DNA of 43,618 nucleotides from JAUWKC01 sp035529895 (GCA_035529895.1 DATKVV010000094.1:1-43618); one strand, 5' to 3'; positions 24,730-34,905 are shown, counted from the first letter of the stretch. A program made the numbers and translations. The notes: generated from the sequence alone by a model not told the origin.

Positions 24730-27591
24730 TTGGAGAAAGCAATCAATATCACGGGTGCCGCAGAGCACAATCTCAAGAACATCAGCCTAAGCATTCCGCG
24801 CGACAAGCTGGTGGTGATAACCGGCATAAGCGGCTCGGGCAAGAGCTCTCTTGCGTTCGACACGATTTATGCCGAGGGCCGGAGAAAATATGTCGAATCG
24901 CTCAGCGCCTACGCCCGGCAGTTCCTCGAACAGATGCAGAAGCCGGCCGTCGGAGATATTTCGGGTCTGCCGCCTACCATCGCGATTGAGCAGCGCAGTG
25001 CCAGCGGCAATCCCCGCTCGACGGTCGCCACCACCACCGAAATCTATGACTATTTCCGATTGCTTTTTGCCCGCGTCGGGCAGCCACATTGTTGGGTGTG
25101 CGGCAAGGAGATATCCAGCCAGCACTCTTCGCAGATAGTGGAGTCGATACTGAACCGTCCGGAAGGCACGAAAATCCAGATTTGCGCCCCGTTGGTCCGT
25201 GGCAAAAAAGGTGAGCACAAAGATATTCTTAGCGGCATCCAGCGAGAAGGCTTCGTTCGGGTGCGGGTTGATGGGGCTATTTACGACGTGCGCAGCGTCC
25301 CCGCTCTGAATAAGAATAAAAAGCACAGCATTGCAGCGGTTGTTGACAGATTAATCATTAAGGATTTGGTCAGGACCCGGCTGGCTGATTCGGTGGAGAC
25401 AGCGCTCAAACTGGCCGATGGGATAGTTTTGGTGTTGGTCCAAAAGTCCAGTGATAATAAAAAAGACAGTCACAACAGCCGCTGGAAAGAGATTGTCTAC
25501 AGCGAAAAGTTTGCCTGTCCCGGGCACCCGCAGGCGTCTCTCGAGGAGCTGTCACCGCGACTTTTCAGCTTCAACAGCCCCTACGGCGCCTGCAAGAGCT
25601 GCGATGGTCTGGGAACAATTCTCGAATTCGACCCGGACCTGATTGTTCCGGACAAAAGCGTCTCGCTTGAGAATGGGGCCATCGACGCCTGGCGCAAAGG
25701 GGGCAAGCGAATGAATATTTTCTATAACCGCCTTATTAAGAGATTCTGCAGGAATACGGGCATCAGCAAATCCGTGCCCTTTGAGCAGATGCCAGCGGAC
25801 ATAAGAAGACTTCTGATGTACGGCACCGCTGCGGCTGACGAGCAGAAATACGGCCTGTGGTTTGAAGGGGTTATCCCGAACCTGAGCCGGCGGTGGGAGA
25901 ATACGACTAGTGAATATGTTAAAGCCAGATTGCACAGCTATCTTTCCGAACAGCCTTGTCGAAGCTGCAATGGCGCCCGGCTTCGCCCGGAGGCTGTCGC
26001 AGTGACCGTAGGGGCAAAAAACATACATGAGCTGACCGCATTCAGCATTGAAAAGGCACAAAGATTTTTCAGTAAGCTGAAACTGGATGAAGAAAGGACG
26101 CTGATTGCCGCACAGGTCCTGAAGGAGATAAGGGCACGACTGAAGTTTATGGTCGACGTTGGGCTTGGGTATTTGACGCTGGACCGAAAGAGCAGCACTC
26201 TTGCCGGCGGCGAAGCGCAGCGAATCAGGCTTGCCACGCAGGTTGGCAGCGGCCTTGTCGGGGTCTGTTACGTGCTGGATGAGCCGACAATAGGCCTGCA
26301 CAAGCGCGACAACGACCGACTCCTTGGCATACTGCGCCGGCTCACCCGAATCGGCAACACGGTTATAGTGGTCGAGCACGACGAGGATATTATCAAGAGT
26401 GCCGACCATATTATTGATATTGGTCCGGCGGCCGGCGCGCACGGCGGTGAGGTCGTCGCCCAGGGCAGCCTGGGTGACATTATAGCCTGTCCCGCCTCGC
26501 TGACGGGTGAGTATATGAGCGGCAAAAAGAAAATATCGCTGCCGCTTAATAGAAGGAAGTACAGCCTCAAAAGATGTATCGAAGTAAAGCTTGCGGGGGA
26601 AAACAATCTTAAAGACATAGATGTTAAATTTCCGGTCGGCGTATTTACCTGTGTGACGGGCGTCTCAGGCTCGGGCAAGAGCACTCTGGTCAGCCAGATT
26701 CTATTGAGGGCCTTAAGGCGTCGGCTGTATGGCTCCCGTGAAAAGCCTGGCAAACACAAGAACGTTCTCGGCATTTCACAAATCGATAAGGTCATAGAGA
26801 TAGACCAGTCGCCTATCGGCAAAACGCCGCGGAGCAATCCGGCCACTTATACCGGTGTGTTTGATTTGATAAGAAAACTGTTTTCAATGACGCGCGAGGC
26901 AAAGATTCGCGGATACAAGCCCGGACGTTTCAGCTTCAACGTCAAAGGCGGACGCTGTGAGTCGTGCAGGGGACAAGGCACGAAGAAAATCGAGATGCAC
27001 TTCCTGCCTGATGTTTATGTAACCTGTCAAAGCTGCAAGGGTACCAGGTTTAATCCCGAAACCCTGCAGGTTACCTATAAGGGCAAAAACATTGCCGATG
27101 TGCTTGATATGGCGATTGAAGAATCGCTTAACTTTTTTGCGAATTTTCCCACAATTGTCCGTTTGTTGAGAACGCTTAATGATGTTGGTCTGGGTTATAT
27201 GCAATTAGGGCAGTCCTCGACAACGCTCTCCGGCGGCGAAGCGCAGCGCGTGAAGCTTGCCGCGGAATTGGGCAAAGCCGCCACCGGCCATACCTTGTAC
27301 GTGCTCGACGAGCCGACCACCGGGCTGCACTTCGCCGACATTCATAACCTCTTGAATGTCCTGCAGCGATTGTGTGATATGGGTAATACCGTTGTAGTAA
27401 TCGAGCACAACCTTGATGTTATCAAGATGGCCGACTATATAATTGACCTCGGTCCCGAGGGTGGAGACGCCGGCGGCAGGGTGGTTGCTGAGGGGGCGCC
27501 CGAAGAGATTATCAGAAACAAAAAAAGCTATACCGCGAGCTATTTGAGAACAAAACTACCGGCGGATACGAACTCAAAAATCAAAAATTAA
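24730..27591 (+). CDS. uvrA: Excinuclease ABC subunit A
   Basis: UvrA is the damage-sensing ATPase of nucleotide excision repair. The product is 953 residues, normal length. Start TTG 24730 gives the family-typical (M)EKAINITGAAEHNLKNI and has GGAG 11 bases upstream; the frame is open to 24670. Two ABC ATPase modules are complete: Walker A GISGSGKSSL and GVSGSGKSTL, signatures TLAGGEAQRIRLA and TLSGGEAQRVKLA, Walker B YVLDEPTIGLHKRD and YVLDEPTTGLHFAD. Zinc modules include CESCRGQG with CQSCKGTR in the second half, and CPGHP/CKSCDGLG in the first. Nothing is missing. Confidence 0.95.
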   Translation: MEKAINITGAAEHNLKNISLSIPRDKLVVITGISGSGKSSLAFDTIYAEGRRKYVESLSAYARQFLEQMQKPAVGDISGLPPTIAIEQRSASGNPRSTVATTTEIYDYFRLLFARVGQPHCWVCGKEISSQHSSQIVESILNRPEGTKIQICAPLVRGKKGEHKDILSGIQREGFVRVRVDGAIYDVRSVPALNKNKKHSIAAVVDRLIIKDLVRTRLADSVETALKLADGIVLVLVQKSSDNKKDSHNSRWKEIVYSEKFACPGHPQASLEELSPRLFSFNSPYGACKSCDGLGTILEFDPDLIVPDKSVSLENGAIDAWRKGGKRMNIFYNRLIKRFCRNTGISKSVPFEQMPADIRRLLMYGTAAADEQKYGLWFEGVIPNLSRRWENTTSEYVKARLHSYLSEQPCRSCNGARLRPEAVAVTVGAKNIHELTAFSIEKAQRFFSKLKLDEERTLIAAQVLKEIRARLKFMVDVGLGYLTLDRKSSTLAGGEAQRIRLATQVGSGLVGVCYVLDEPTIGLHKRDNDRLLGILRRLTRIGNTVIVVEHDEDIIKSADHIIDIGPAAGAHGGEVVAQGSLGDIIACPASLTGEYMSGKKKISLPLNRRKYSLKRCIEVKLAGENNLKDIDVKFPVGVFTCVTGVSGSGKSTLVSQILLRALRRRLYGSREKPGKHKNVLGISQIDKVIEIDQSPIGKTPRSNPATYTGVFDLIRKLFSMTREAKIRGYKPGRFSFNVKGGRCESCRGQGTKKIEMHFLPDVYVTCQSCKGTRFNPETLQVTYKGKNIADVLDMAIEESLNFFANFPTIVRLLRTLNDVGLGYMQLGQSSTTLSGGEAQRVKLAAELGKAATGHTLYVLDEPTTGLHFADIHNLLNVLQRLCDMGNTVVVIEHNLDVIKMADYIIDLGPEGGDAGGRVVAEGAPEEIIRNKKSYTASYLRTKLPADTNSKIKN

Positions 27592-27685
27592 AATGTACAA
27601 TGTTCGTAATTTTACGATTTTGATTTGTAGTATCGTTATATGATGTCCGATATTTAGTTTTGCTTGGACGTGATTGAGGCTTTTT

Positions 27686-28828
27686 ATGGTTGCTCAGGCA
27701 CTTAACTGGGTTGGCGGCATAGACGGCTTTTTGGAGCTTATAGATCAGCGCAAACTGCCTGGAGAGTTTACTAAGGTTGAGTGCCGAAACATTGTGCATA
27801 TTCGTGATGCGATAAAAACACTCGCCGTGCGCGGGGCTCCGGCTATAGGAGTTGCCGGTGCTTACGGATTGGTTCTAAGTCTGCAGGAACCAGGGATTGG
27901 CGATGTTTCGACGGAATGGTTGTCTGTTCTGGCAAAATCCAGTGAGTTCTTAGCCTCATCACGTCCGACCGCGGTAAACCTCTTCTGGGCGCTGGATAGG
28001 GTCAGGCAGAGAGCCGAGCAATTAGTGTCCGGCCGGGCGGGCATAAATTTGCAGGCCTTGCGGGAGGCTGTGTTGAACGAGGCCGATGCCATATACCGGC
28101 AGGATGTGGATATGTGCCGGCGGATTGGGCAAAATGGCGAAAAGTTCATCAGGCAGGGTAGCGGCATTTTGACGCACTGCAATGCCGGGGCGTTGGCGAC
28201 CGCAGGACAGGGAACAGCTTTGTCGGTCATATTTGAGGCTCATAAAAAGGGCAGGCAATTCAGGGTTTTTGTGGATGAGACCCGTCCATTGTTGCAGGGC
28301 GCCCGGTTGACCGCGTGGGAGTTGAAACAGGCGGGCATAGATGTCACGCTGGTTTGCGACAACACGGCTGGCTGGCTGATGAAGCGGGGTAAAATTGACG
28401 CAGTGATAACCGGCGCCGACAGGATTGCGGCGAACGGTGACACCGCAAATAAGATCGGCACCTACAGCCTTGGTATTCTTGCCGCTAAACATGGTATACC
28501 TTTCTATGTCGCTGCGCCTTCGAGCACATTTGACCTGGGCATCGAAAGCGGGCAGGGGATACCCATCGAGCAAAGGGCCGCCGAGGAGGTAACGACATTC
28601 GGAAAAACGCAAATTGCCCCGGAAGGGATTAACGTATATAATCCGGCTTTTGATGTTACCGAAGCATCGCTTATTACCGCAATAATTACAGAAAAGGGCG
28701 TAATCGAAAAGCCCAACGCTGATAATATATCCAGGCACCTGAGAAAGCTCGCGAACGCAAAACAGGGCGGCGGCAGGCTTTCTGATCTTGCGAAAGACGA
28801 CAACCGAGCGCCCCAGGCCGGGAGCTGA
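27686..28828 (+). CDS. mtnA: S-methyl-5-thioribose-1-phosphate isomerase
   Basis: MtnA isomerises methylthioribose-1-phosphate to methylthioribulose-1-phosphate in methionine salvage. The product is 380 residues. ATG 27686 has GAGG six bases upstream; the frame is open to a TTG at 27674. RGAPAIGVAGAYG (49-61) is the phosphate site, Cys165 in ILTHCNAGALAT and Asp245 in VITGADRIAANGD are the catalytic pair, and NKIGTYSLGILAAKH and PFYVAAPSSTFD follow as in the family. The extension of about 35 residues at the C-terminus is polar. No other salvage gene is nearby. It ends 4 bp before an envelope-glycan gene, so it may lead that operon. Confidence 0.92.
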   Translation: MVAQALNWVGGIDGFLELIDQRKLPGEFTKVECRNIVHIRDAIKTLAVRGAPAIGVAGAYGLVLSLQEPGIGDVSTEWLSVLAKSSEFLASSRPTAVNLFWALDRVRQRAEQLVSGRAGINLQALREAVLNEADAIYRQDVDMCRRIGQNGEKFIRQGSGILTHCNAGALATAGQGTALSVIFEAHKKGRQFRVFVDETRPLLQGARLTAWELKQAGIDVTLVCDNTAGWLMKRGKIDAVITGADRIAANGDTANKIGTYSLGILAAKHGIPFYVAAPSSTFDLGIESGQGIPIEQRAAEEVTTFGKTQIAPEGINVYNPAFDVTEASLITAIITEKGVIEKPNADNISRHLRKLANAKQGGGRLSDLAKDDNRAPQAGS

Positions 28829-28832
28829 GCTT

Positions 28833-30281
28833 ATGGTCGAGACAAAGACTCAAACTTCACACTCGTCTGAAACCAGCGGTGCCACGCAGCCGGACGAACA
28901 GTTACTGCTTCGCTGGCGAAGGCGTAATGCATATTACTACAGATGGCTGGACAGGATTTACAGGTTCGTCGTTCGCCCGAACAGCAGGGTGTTGCACGTC
29001 GGCTGTGAATGCGGAGACCTCTTGGCCGCCGTCCGACCGGCCTATGGCGTTGGAGTTGACGAAGACCCGCGCGCTATCGAAGCGGCAAGAAAACGGTTTC
29101 CGCATCTGAAATTCTACGCAATGGACCCGCACGAGCTAAATCTCAATGAAAAGTTTGATTATGTTTTGATCTGCAATTCGCTGGGCAGGTGGCGCGATAT
29201 TCAGCGGGTCTTGGAACGTATCCGCCCCTTGACGGACCAGGGCACGCGCATTGTAATAACTTACTACAATTATTTGTGGGAGGCGATTCTTCGGCTGGGC
29301 TCTCTTCTGAAGATTCGCCGACCGTACCCCTACCAGAACTGGCTTCCCCCCGAAGACATTGCCAATCTGCTCAGACTGAGTGACTTCGACGTGATTCGAA
29401 CCACCTCTTATCTGATGCTGCCGAAGCGAATCCCGCCACTGACTGCTTTCTGCAATTACTTTCTCTCTCTGCTGCCGGGATTTCGCCTTCTGAATCTGGT
29501 GGTCCTGGTGATAGCCCGCCCTGTGCCTTCAGCCCAACGTGATGAGGATTTGTCGGTTTCGGTTATAGTGCCGTGCAGAAACGAACGCGGCAACATTGAG
29601 GATGCGATAAGGCGCATCCCCCAAATGGGGCGGGAAACGGAAATTATCTTTGTTGACGGCAATAGTACGGACGGTACGGCCGAGGAGATAGAACACCAGA
29701 TAAACAAATATCCGCAGCGCAGCATTCGTTTGATTCGCCAGGGCGACGGCGTGGGTAAAGGCGATGCTGTAAGGAAAGGTTTTGCTGCCGCACGTGGAGA
29801 CGTGCTGGTTATCCAGGACGCGGACCTGACCGCTCCCCCTGAAGATTTGCCGAAATTCTTCAGGGCCGTGCGCGACGGCAAGGGGGAGTTCATCAACGGC
29901 TCACGGCTTGTTTATCCGATGGAAAAACAGGCAATGCGTTTCTTAAATCTTCTCGGAAATAAGTTTTTCGGCAATCTGTTCAGTTGGCTTTTGGGCCAAA
30001 GATTCAGGGATACGCTTTGCGGCACGAAAATGATTTGCAGAAAAGACTACGAGCTGATAGCGGCTAACCGGTCCTATTTCGGTGACTTCGACCCGTTTGG
30101 CGACTTTGACCTTATTTTTGGAGCAGTAAAACAAAACCTCAAGGTGGTTGAAGTGCCGGTGGCCTATCGTGCCAGGACCTACGGGGAAACGAATATCAGC
30201 CGGTTCAAGCATGGCTGGCTGCTTCTGAAAATGAGCTGGGTCGCATTCCGGAAAATCAAATGGCTTGGAAAGGAGCATTAG
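28833..30281 (+). CDS. Methyltransferase-GT2 glycosyltransferase fusion
   Basis: The product is 482 residues. ATG 28833 has GGAG nine bases upstream. Residues about 40-200 form a class I SAM-dependent methyltransferase: VLHVGCECGDLLAAV is motif I and GVGVDEDPRAIEAAR the acidic-loop motif. From about 245 a family 2 glycosyltransferase follows, of the dolichyl-phosphate-mannose synthase/DPM1 type: VSVIVPCRNERGNIEDAI, IIFVDGNSTDGT, GKGDAVRKGFAAARGDVLVI, DADLTAPPED as the DxD site and DTLCGTKMICRKDY. It has no strong membrane segments apart from a hydrophobic patch near 380, so it probably works at the inner face of the membrane on a lipid-linked sugar. The next gene has the same two domains in the opposite order. 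Confidence 0.85.
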   Translation: MVETKTQTSHSSETSGATQPDEQLLLRWRRRNAYYYRWLDRIYRFVVRPNSRVLHVGCECGDLLAAVRPAYGVGVDEDPRAIEAARKRFPHLKFYAMDPHELNLNEKFDYVLICNSLGRWRDIQRVLERIRPLTDQGTRIVITYYNYLWEAILRLGSLLKIRRPYPYQNWLPPEDIANLLRLSDFDVIRTTSYLMLPKRIPPLTAFCNYFLSLLPGFRLLNLVVLVIARPVPSAQRDEDLSVSVIVPCRNERGNIEDAIRRIPQMGRETEIIFVDGNSTDGTAEEIEHQINKYPQRSIRLIRQGDGVGKGDAVRKGFAAARGDVLVIQDADLTAPPEDLPKFFRAVRDGKGEFINGSRLVYPMEKQAMRFLNLLGNKFFGNLFSWLLGQRFRDTLCGTKMICRKDYELIAANRSYFGDFDPFGDFDLIFGAVKQNLKVVEVPVAYRARTYGETNISRFKHGWLLLKMSWVAFRKIKWLGKEH

Positions 30282-30287
30282 ATCCGC

Positions 30288-31856
30288 GTGCACGAAATCG
30301 GTGATAACAAGAGTGAATCTGTACCGGCGGCGCAGCATAAGAAAGTGCTCATCTTGATAGTGTGTTATAACGCCGAAAAGTCGATAGAGTCTGTTCTGGA
30401 CCGAATCCCGCATGAGGTATGGCAGGACAAGCACTTTTCCACTGAGGTCCTGATTATTGATGACCAGTCGCCGGATAGAACTTTCTACACCGCCGAGGAT
30501 TATTCCCGCCGTCACCCCGAGCGCAATCTGACCGTCCTTTACAATCCCAAAAACCAGGGTTATGGCGGTAACCAGAAGATAGGCTATTGCTACGCAATCA
30601 AGAATGGTTTCGATGCGGTGGTCCTTTTGCACGGCGACGGCCAGTATGCTCCTGAGTATCTTGGGCGGATGATTCAGCCAATCCTCCACGGCGAAGCGGA
30701 CGTGGTTTTCGGCTCGCGAATGATTCACCGCCTGGACGCGCTGAAAGGCAAGATGCCTATCTACAAGTGGATTGGTAATCAGATACTAACCTTCGTCCAG
30801 AACCTCATCATGAAGTCGCACCTGTCCGAATTTCATACCGGGTATCGCGCCTACGGCATCGCCGCCTTGAAATCCGTCCCCTTCGAGTATAATTCCAACT
30901 ATTTTGATTTCGACACAGACATTATTATCCAGCTTATAGACACGAAGAAGCGTATTAAGGAAATCGCCGTCCCCACTTTCTATGGCGACGAAATTTCCAG
31001 GGTAAACGGGATAAAGTACGCTATACGCATCGTTCGCTCCTGCATTCTGTCCAAGCTGAACAAGATGGGGATTTATTACCATCCGAAGTTTGATTATGAG
31101 TCCGGGTCGAACTATCGTTATCAGGCAAAATTCGGATACCCGAGTTCCCAGCAGTTTGCTTTGGATCAAGTGAAACCCGGTTCAACCGTGGTGGACGTTG
31201 GTTGTGGCCCCGGCTTTATGGCCGCAAAGCTGGCGCTTAAAAACGTCAAGACGACCTCAATCGACGTGCAGATCCAGCCGGAGGTACGCAAGAACACTTG
31301 GAAATCGGTTGAAGCCAATATCGAACAATACAACTTTAACGATGACTTCGGAGGAAAGGTGGATTACGTCCTTGCGCTGGACGTCATAGAGCATTTGAAA
31401 TCCCCGGAGAGGTTGTTGAAGGTTTTGAGGCATCGCTTCTCGAAAGATGCGCCGGATGTTGTTATCACTACCGGGAACGTCGCTTTCCTTCCTTTGAGAA
31501 TCGGCTTGTTATTTAACAGCTTCAACTACGGCAGTCGCGGCATCCTCGATATGGACCACGCCCGGCTGTTCACATTCTCTTCGCTGTGCAGGACACTGGA
31601 AATCAGCGGGTATGAAGTGTTCAAAAAGCGAGGCATCCCGGCCCCGTTCCCGCTGGCCGTGGGGGACGGACGGCTGGCTCGTTTTCTGCTGCTGATGAAC
31701 CGCGCTTTAATCTTTTTGTCCAAGAGCCTGTTTTCTTATCAGATTGCTGTTATCGCCAGGCCTCTGCCGACGCTGGACCATCTGCTGGAAGACGCTCATG
31801 AAGCTAAAAGGAAAAAACTGAAGGCATCCTTTGCGCAAGAGGGCTCGAACCAGTGA
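30288..31856 (+). CDS. GT2 glycosyltransferase-methyltransferase fusion
   Basis: The product is 522 residues. The start is GTG 30288, six bases after the preceding stop, with AGGAG 12 bases upstream. The N-terminal GT2 domain (about 18-250) has VLILIVCYNAEKSIESVL, LIIDDQSPDRT, NPKNQGYGGNQKIGY, LLHGDGQYAPE (DxD-like) and GSRM; it is of the kind that uses polyprenyl phosphate or sugar acceptors. The methyltransferase domain (about 285-440) has TVVDVGCGPGFMAAKLA (motif I) and YVLALDVIEHLKSPERLL. The domain order is the reverse of the gene before it. It overlaps the next gene by 4 bp (GTGA). It probably belongs to exopolysaccharide, lipopolysaccharide or glycolipid synthesis. Confidence 0.85.
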   Translation: MHEIGDNKSESVPAAQHKKVLILIVCYNAEKSIESVLDRIPHEVWQDKHFSTEVLIIDDQSPDRTFYTAEDYSRRHPERNLTVLYNPKNQGYGGNQKIGYCYAIKNGFDAVVLLHGDGQYAPEYLGRMIQPILHGEADVVFGSRMIHRLDALKGKMPIYKWIGNQILTFVQNLIMKSHLSEFHTGYRAYGIAALKSVPFEYNSNYFDFDTDIIIQLIDTKKRIKEIAVPTFYGDEISRVNGIKYAIRIVRSCILSKLNKMGIYYHPKFDYESGSNYRYQAKFGYPSSQQFALDQVKPGSTVVDVGCGPGFMAAKLALKNVKTTSIDVQIQPEVRKNTWKSVEANIEQYNFNDDFGGKVDYVLALDVIEHLKSPERLLKVLRHRFSKDAPDVVITTGNVAFLPLRIGLLFNSFNYGSRGILDMDHARLFTFSSLCRTLEISGYEVFKKRGIPAPFPLAVGDGRLARFLLLMNRALIFLSKSLFSYQIAVIARPLPTLDHLLEDAHEAKRKKLKASFAQEGSNQ

Positions 31857-34075
31857 AATCGGGAAAAAGGAAGAAACTATCACGGCTCAAGAGCCCCGCT
31901 GTTGTGGCAACAGTCAGCACGAAGCCTGGTCGGAGCCGAGCGATTAGATTCCTTTTGCCTCTGGCTGTTTTCTGCTGGCCCATTTTGTACCTATTTCGAT
32001 ACGTCTTTCCAATAGACGGCCAGTATACTGCAATTGGTAATGACTTCATTGTCCTGTATTACAAATACAAGGTATATTTGCTGGCCCATCTTGCAGAATT
32101 TCGTTTTCCCCTTTGGTCGCCCGCCGAGGCCGCCGGGTTCCCGTTCTACACCAACCCGTTCGCGCAGGCCTTCTATCCATTGAATCTGCCGCTTGCTGTT
32201 TGGTACAAATTAGCCGGAGGTTACAATGCTCTCGACCATCAGGTCTTTACGGTCCTGGGCATTTCGATCTTTGCCTTGGGGCTTTTCATGTGGCTCAGGT
32301 TGGTCAACACGAATCTCAGGGCCGTGATCTTCAGCGTTTTGGTAATGTCGGTCAGCTTTAAAATGACGGAAATTCTGAGGTTTCCCAATGCCGTTCACAG
32401 TGCGGCCTGGTACCCTTGGGTTCTTTACGCTTTGACCAGAATCATGTTGACCCAATCGTTGAAAAGCACCCTCTGGGGCGGCGTTTTGCTGACTTTCTCT
32501 TTAATATGCTTGTGTACCGGAGGTTATCCCTACTATCTTTATTACGCCCAATTCCTATTTTTGCCCTATGTGGTTGCCTTCCTCGTGAAACCACTGCGGC
32601 TGCGCCTATTTGGCGTCCAGGCGGTCCACTGGAAGCGGGTCTTCGGGACTTTGGCGGTCGCAGGGTTTGTGACTCTGCTGGTTTGTGGGCCATACCTATT
32701 GGGCGTAAAACAGCTTATGTCCGAGACAACTGACCGTACGGGGAAGGATTTTGAGTATTCGACGTCGCACGTTTTTACTTTTGAAGATACCCTCGGATCA
32801 TTTGTGTATCCACCCGCTGCAATGCAGGACGGATGGAATTTCTTTGGCATAGCCGGACTGTTGGTGATCCTGTCATATTTGATGAAAGGCGGGGCAGTTG
32901 CTCGAAATCCTCTGCCGGCGTGTTACAGTGAACGGGAAACCCCTACGCTGTTGTACACCGGCGGTCGTTGGACGGCGAGGCTGTTTTTCATTATCTGGAT
33001 TGCCCTTATAATCTATATCACTTATGGGCGCCATTCGTATCTGTTCATTCTGCTCTGGAAGTTCATGCCTGGTTTTTCGGCGCTCCGCGTCTGGGCACGA
33101 CTAAACATCATCCTTGTGCCGATTCTTGCGTGGCTGTTGTCCTTGGCGTATGCATCGTTTGAATCGACTATTTCGGCCAAGGAAACTCATGCTGTCGGAA
33201 GACCTCATTGGGCGTTCTTGTCGATCACAGGGGTCGCGGCCGCATATACCGTCGTGCTCGCAATCCAGCTTTATTTTTACCTGAATGAAATTTATGATCC
33301 CTATTGGCCCGAGTACTTCAACAATTTATCGCCACAGCGCGTATGGTTCGTTCTCGGTGGTGCGGCAGCTTTTGTTGTTGTCTTGTTGCTTGTGATTCTT
33401 GCTAAACGGAATTGGCTGAGGTCCGTGCGCTCCTTGAGAGGGGTTTTGGCAGTCCTGCTTTTGGTCGCGGTGGTTGAAATGCGGCCGGTTGGCACCCATA
33501 TATGGACATATGAGGGCAAACCTCAGAAGAATCGCGTTCACCTTGACATACCAAGACTGAATGAAGCATCATTCCGGTTTCCCAGGACTGATCACGAGAA
33601 CTCAATCCCCCTCGGACCCAGCTTCAGCGTCGGCGTTCTCGAAAACTGGTACTTTAACCGGTATGTCAGGTTCCTCAAAGAAACCGAAGACGAATTACCA
33701 GCGCGAAGGATCTTGTTGGGCGTGCAGGATGGAACAAGGATTTTCTTTTCCGAGTCCATAGAACATGCCACAGTTCAATCATTTTTACGTGATGCAATGC
33801 GCTATCGGCCTGCCGGGAGTCTGCTGTCTTACACGGGCGACGAACTGAAGTGGGAGGCCGAAGCTCCGGTGGCAGGTTACCTGAGTTTTATCGACAACTG
33901 GGATTGGGGCTGGCAGGCTTTCGTGGACGACAAACCGGCCGAGATAAAGCTGCTCTTCGGCACCTTCAAGTCAGTTACACTGCCGCCGGGCCGGCATCGT
34001 GTCAGATTCAGCTATCAGCCGGGATTTTTGCCATTGTTCAAAAATGACAGCTTTATCAGGGCTAAATTGGAATGA
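31853..34075 (+). CDS. YfhO-like polytopic membrane protein
   Basis: The product is 740 residues, starting at GTG 31853 inside the preceding stop codon. A basic N-terminus is followed by about 11-13 membrane segments. The first large loop includes LYYKYKVYLLAHL and FRFPLWSPAEAAGFPFYTN, resembling the loop of YfhO/GT-C proteins (PLWxP...G.PF). The C-terminal 200 residues are soluble and end with SFIDNWDWGWQAFVDDKPA, then LPPGRHRVRFSYQP, a beta module typical of YfhO proteins. Members are thought to act in glycosylation of cell-wall polymers from lipid-linked sugars; the exact donor here is unknown. Overlaps on both sides show tight operon coupling. Confidence 0.8.
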   Translation: MKSGKRKKLSRLKSPAVVATVSTKPGRSRAIRFLLPLAVFCWPILYLFRYVFPIDGQYTAIGNDFIVLYYKYKVYLLAHLAEFRFPLWSPAEAAGFPFYTNPFAQAFYPLNLPLAVWYKLAGGYNALDHQVFTVLGISIFALGLFMWLRLVNTNLRAVIFSVLVMSVSFKMTEILRFPNAVHSAAWYPWVLYALTRIMLTQSLKSTLWGGVLLTFSLICLCTGGYPYYLYYAQFLFLPYVVAFLVKPLRLRLFGVQAVHWKRVFGTLAVAGFVTLLVCGPYLLGVKQLMSETTDRTGKDFEYSTSHVFTFEDTLGSFVYPPAAMQDGWNFFGIAGLLVILSYLMKGGAVARNPLPACYSERETPTLLYTGGRWTARLFFIIWIALIIYITYGRHSYLFILLWKFMPGFSALRVWARLNIILVPILAWLLSLAYASFESTISAKETHAVGRPHWAFLSITGVAAAYTVVLAIQLYFYLNEIYDPYWPEYFNNLSPQRVWFVLGGAAAFVVVLLLVILAKRNWLRSVRSLRGVLAVLLLVAVVEMRPVGTHIWTYEGKPQKNRVHLDIPRLNEASFRFPRTDHENSIPLGPSFSVGVLENWYFNRYVRFLKETEDELPARRILLGVQDGTRIFFSESIEHATVQSFLRDAMRYRPAGSLLSYTGDELKWEAEAPVAGYLSFIDNWDWGWQAFVDDKPAEIKLLFGTFKSVTLPPGRHRVRFSYQPGFLPLFKNDSFIRAKLE

Positions 34076-34854
34076 TCATGAAGATTATGGAATGGCTTCG
34101 ACAACCGGAGACTCGGGAAATCAAGAACCTTGACGCCCCCGCTGCCACGTTGCTGCATGCCAGGATTATACAGAAGAAGCCGTTTCTTAAGAGATTGTAT
34201 ATTGATTTTTACGAAGAGTTCGCAAGGGCGGTCCCTGATTCCGAGAATAAGGTCCTTGTCGAACTCGGCAGTGGCGGCGGCTTCATTAAAGAGGTAATCA
34301 CTAATGTGATTACATCCGACATTCTCGAACTGCCAAATGTCGATAAAGTTTTCTCTGCGGCAAAGATGCCTTTTGAAGACGCGAGCATCGATGCTTTCTT
34401 TATGTTTGACGTCCTTCATCACCTCACCCGGCCGAGGACCTTCTTCACAGAAGCGCTGCGGTGCCTAAAGGTCTCCGGCAAGATTGTTATGATTGAACCT
34501 GCGAATACGTTGTGGGCCAGATTCGTATACAAGAATTTTCATCACGAGTGTTTCGATACGCGCGCAGGCTGGGACCCGGAAGAGACGGGTCCCCTTTCCG
34601 GCGGAAACGGGGCGATGCCGTGGATCATTTTTACGCGCGACCGAAAGATCTTTGAAAAGCAATTTCCGTCCCTTAAGATAGTCAAGATGGGTAATCATAC
34701 GCCACTGCGATATTTGCTTAGCGGGGGTATGACGTTGCGTCAGTTGGCGCCGTCATTTGCCTATCCGCTTGTCAAAGCCATCGAATACGCGTTGTCCCCG
34801 GTCAATAATTTGGTGGGCATGTTTCAAACAATAGAGCTGGAAAAGGTTCCTTGA
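34072..34854 (+). CDS. SAM-dependent methyltransferase
   Basis: The product is 260 residues, starting at ATG 34072, which overlaps the preceding stop (ATGA); ATG 34078 is an alternative. It is a class I fold of the Methyltransf_11 type: VLVELGSGGGFIKEV is motif I, MPFEDASIDAFFMFDVLHHL the motif around the active site, and LKVSGKIVMIEPAN motif III. There is no membrane segment. The position inside a cluster of glycosyltransferases suggests methylation of a sugar or lipid carrier in the surface glycan. It shows no close resemblance to the methyltransferase domains of the two preceding genes, so the cluster has three methyltransferase units. Confidence 0.85.
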   Translation: MIMKIMEWLRQPETREIKNLDAPAATLLHARIIQKKPFLKRLYIDFYEEFARAVPDSENKVLVELGSGGGFIKEVITNVITSDILELPNVDKVFSAAKMPFEDASIDAFFMFDVLHHLTRPRTFFTEALRCLKVSGKIVMIEPANTLWARFVYKNFHHECFDTRAGWDPEETGPLSGGNGAMPWIIFTRDRKIFEKQFPSLKIVKMGNHTPLRYLLSGGMTLRQLAPSFAYPLVKAIEYALSPVNNLVGMFQTIELEKVP

Positions 34855-34905
34855 TTTTTTCTTGTCGGTGCTGTTTGGACGGTTAGTAGCGGAGATTAGA
34901 ATACT

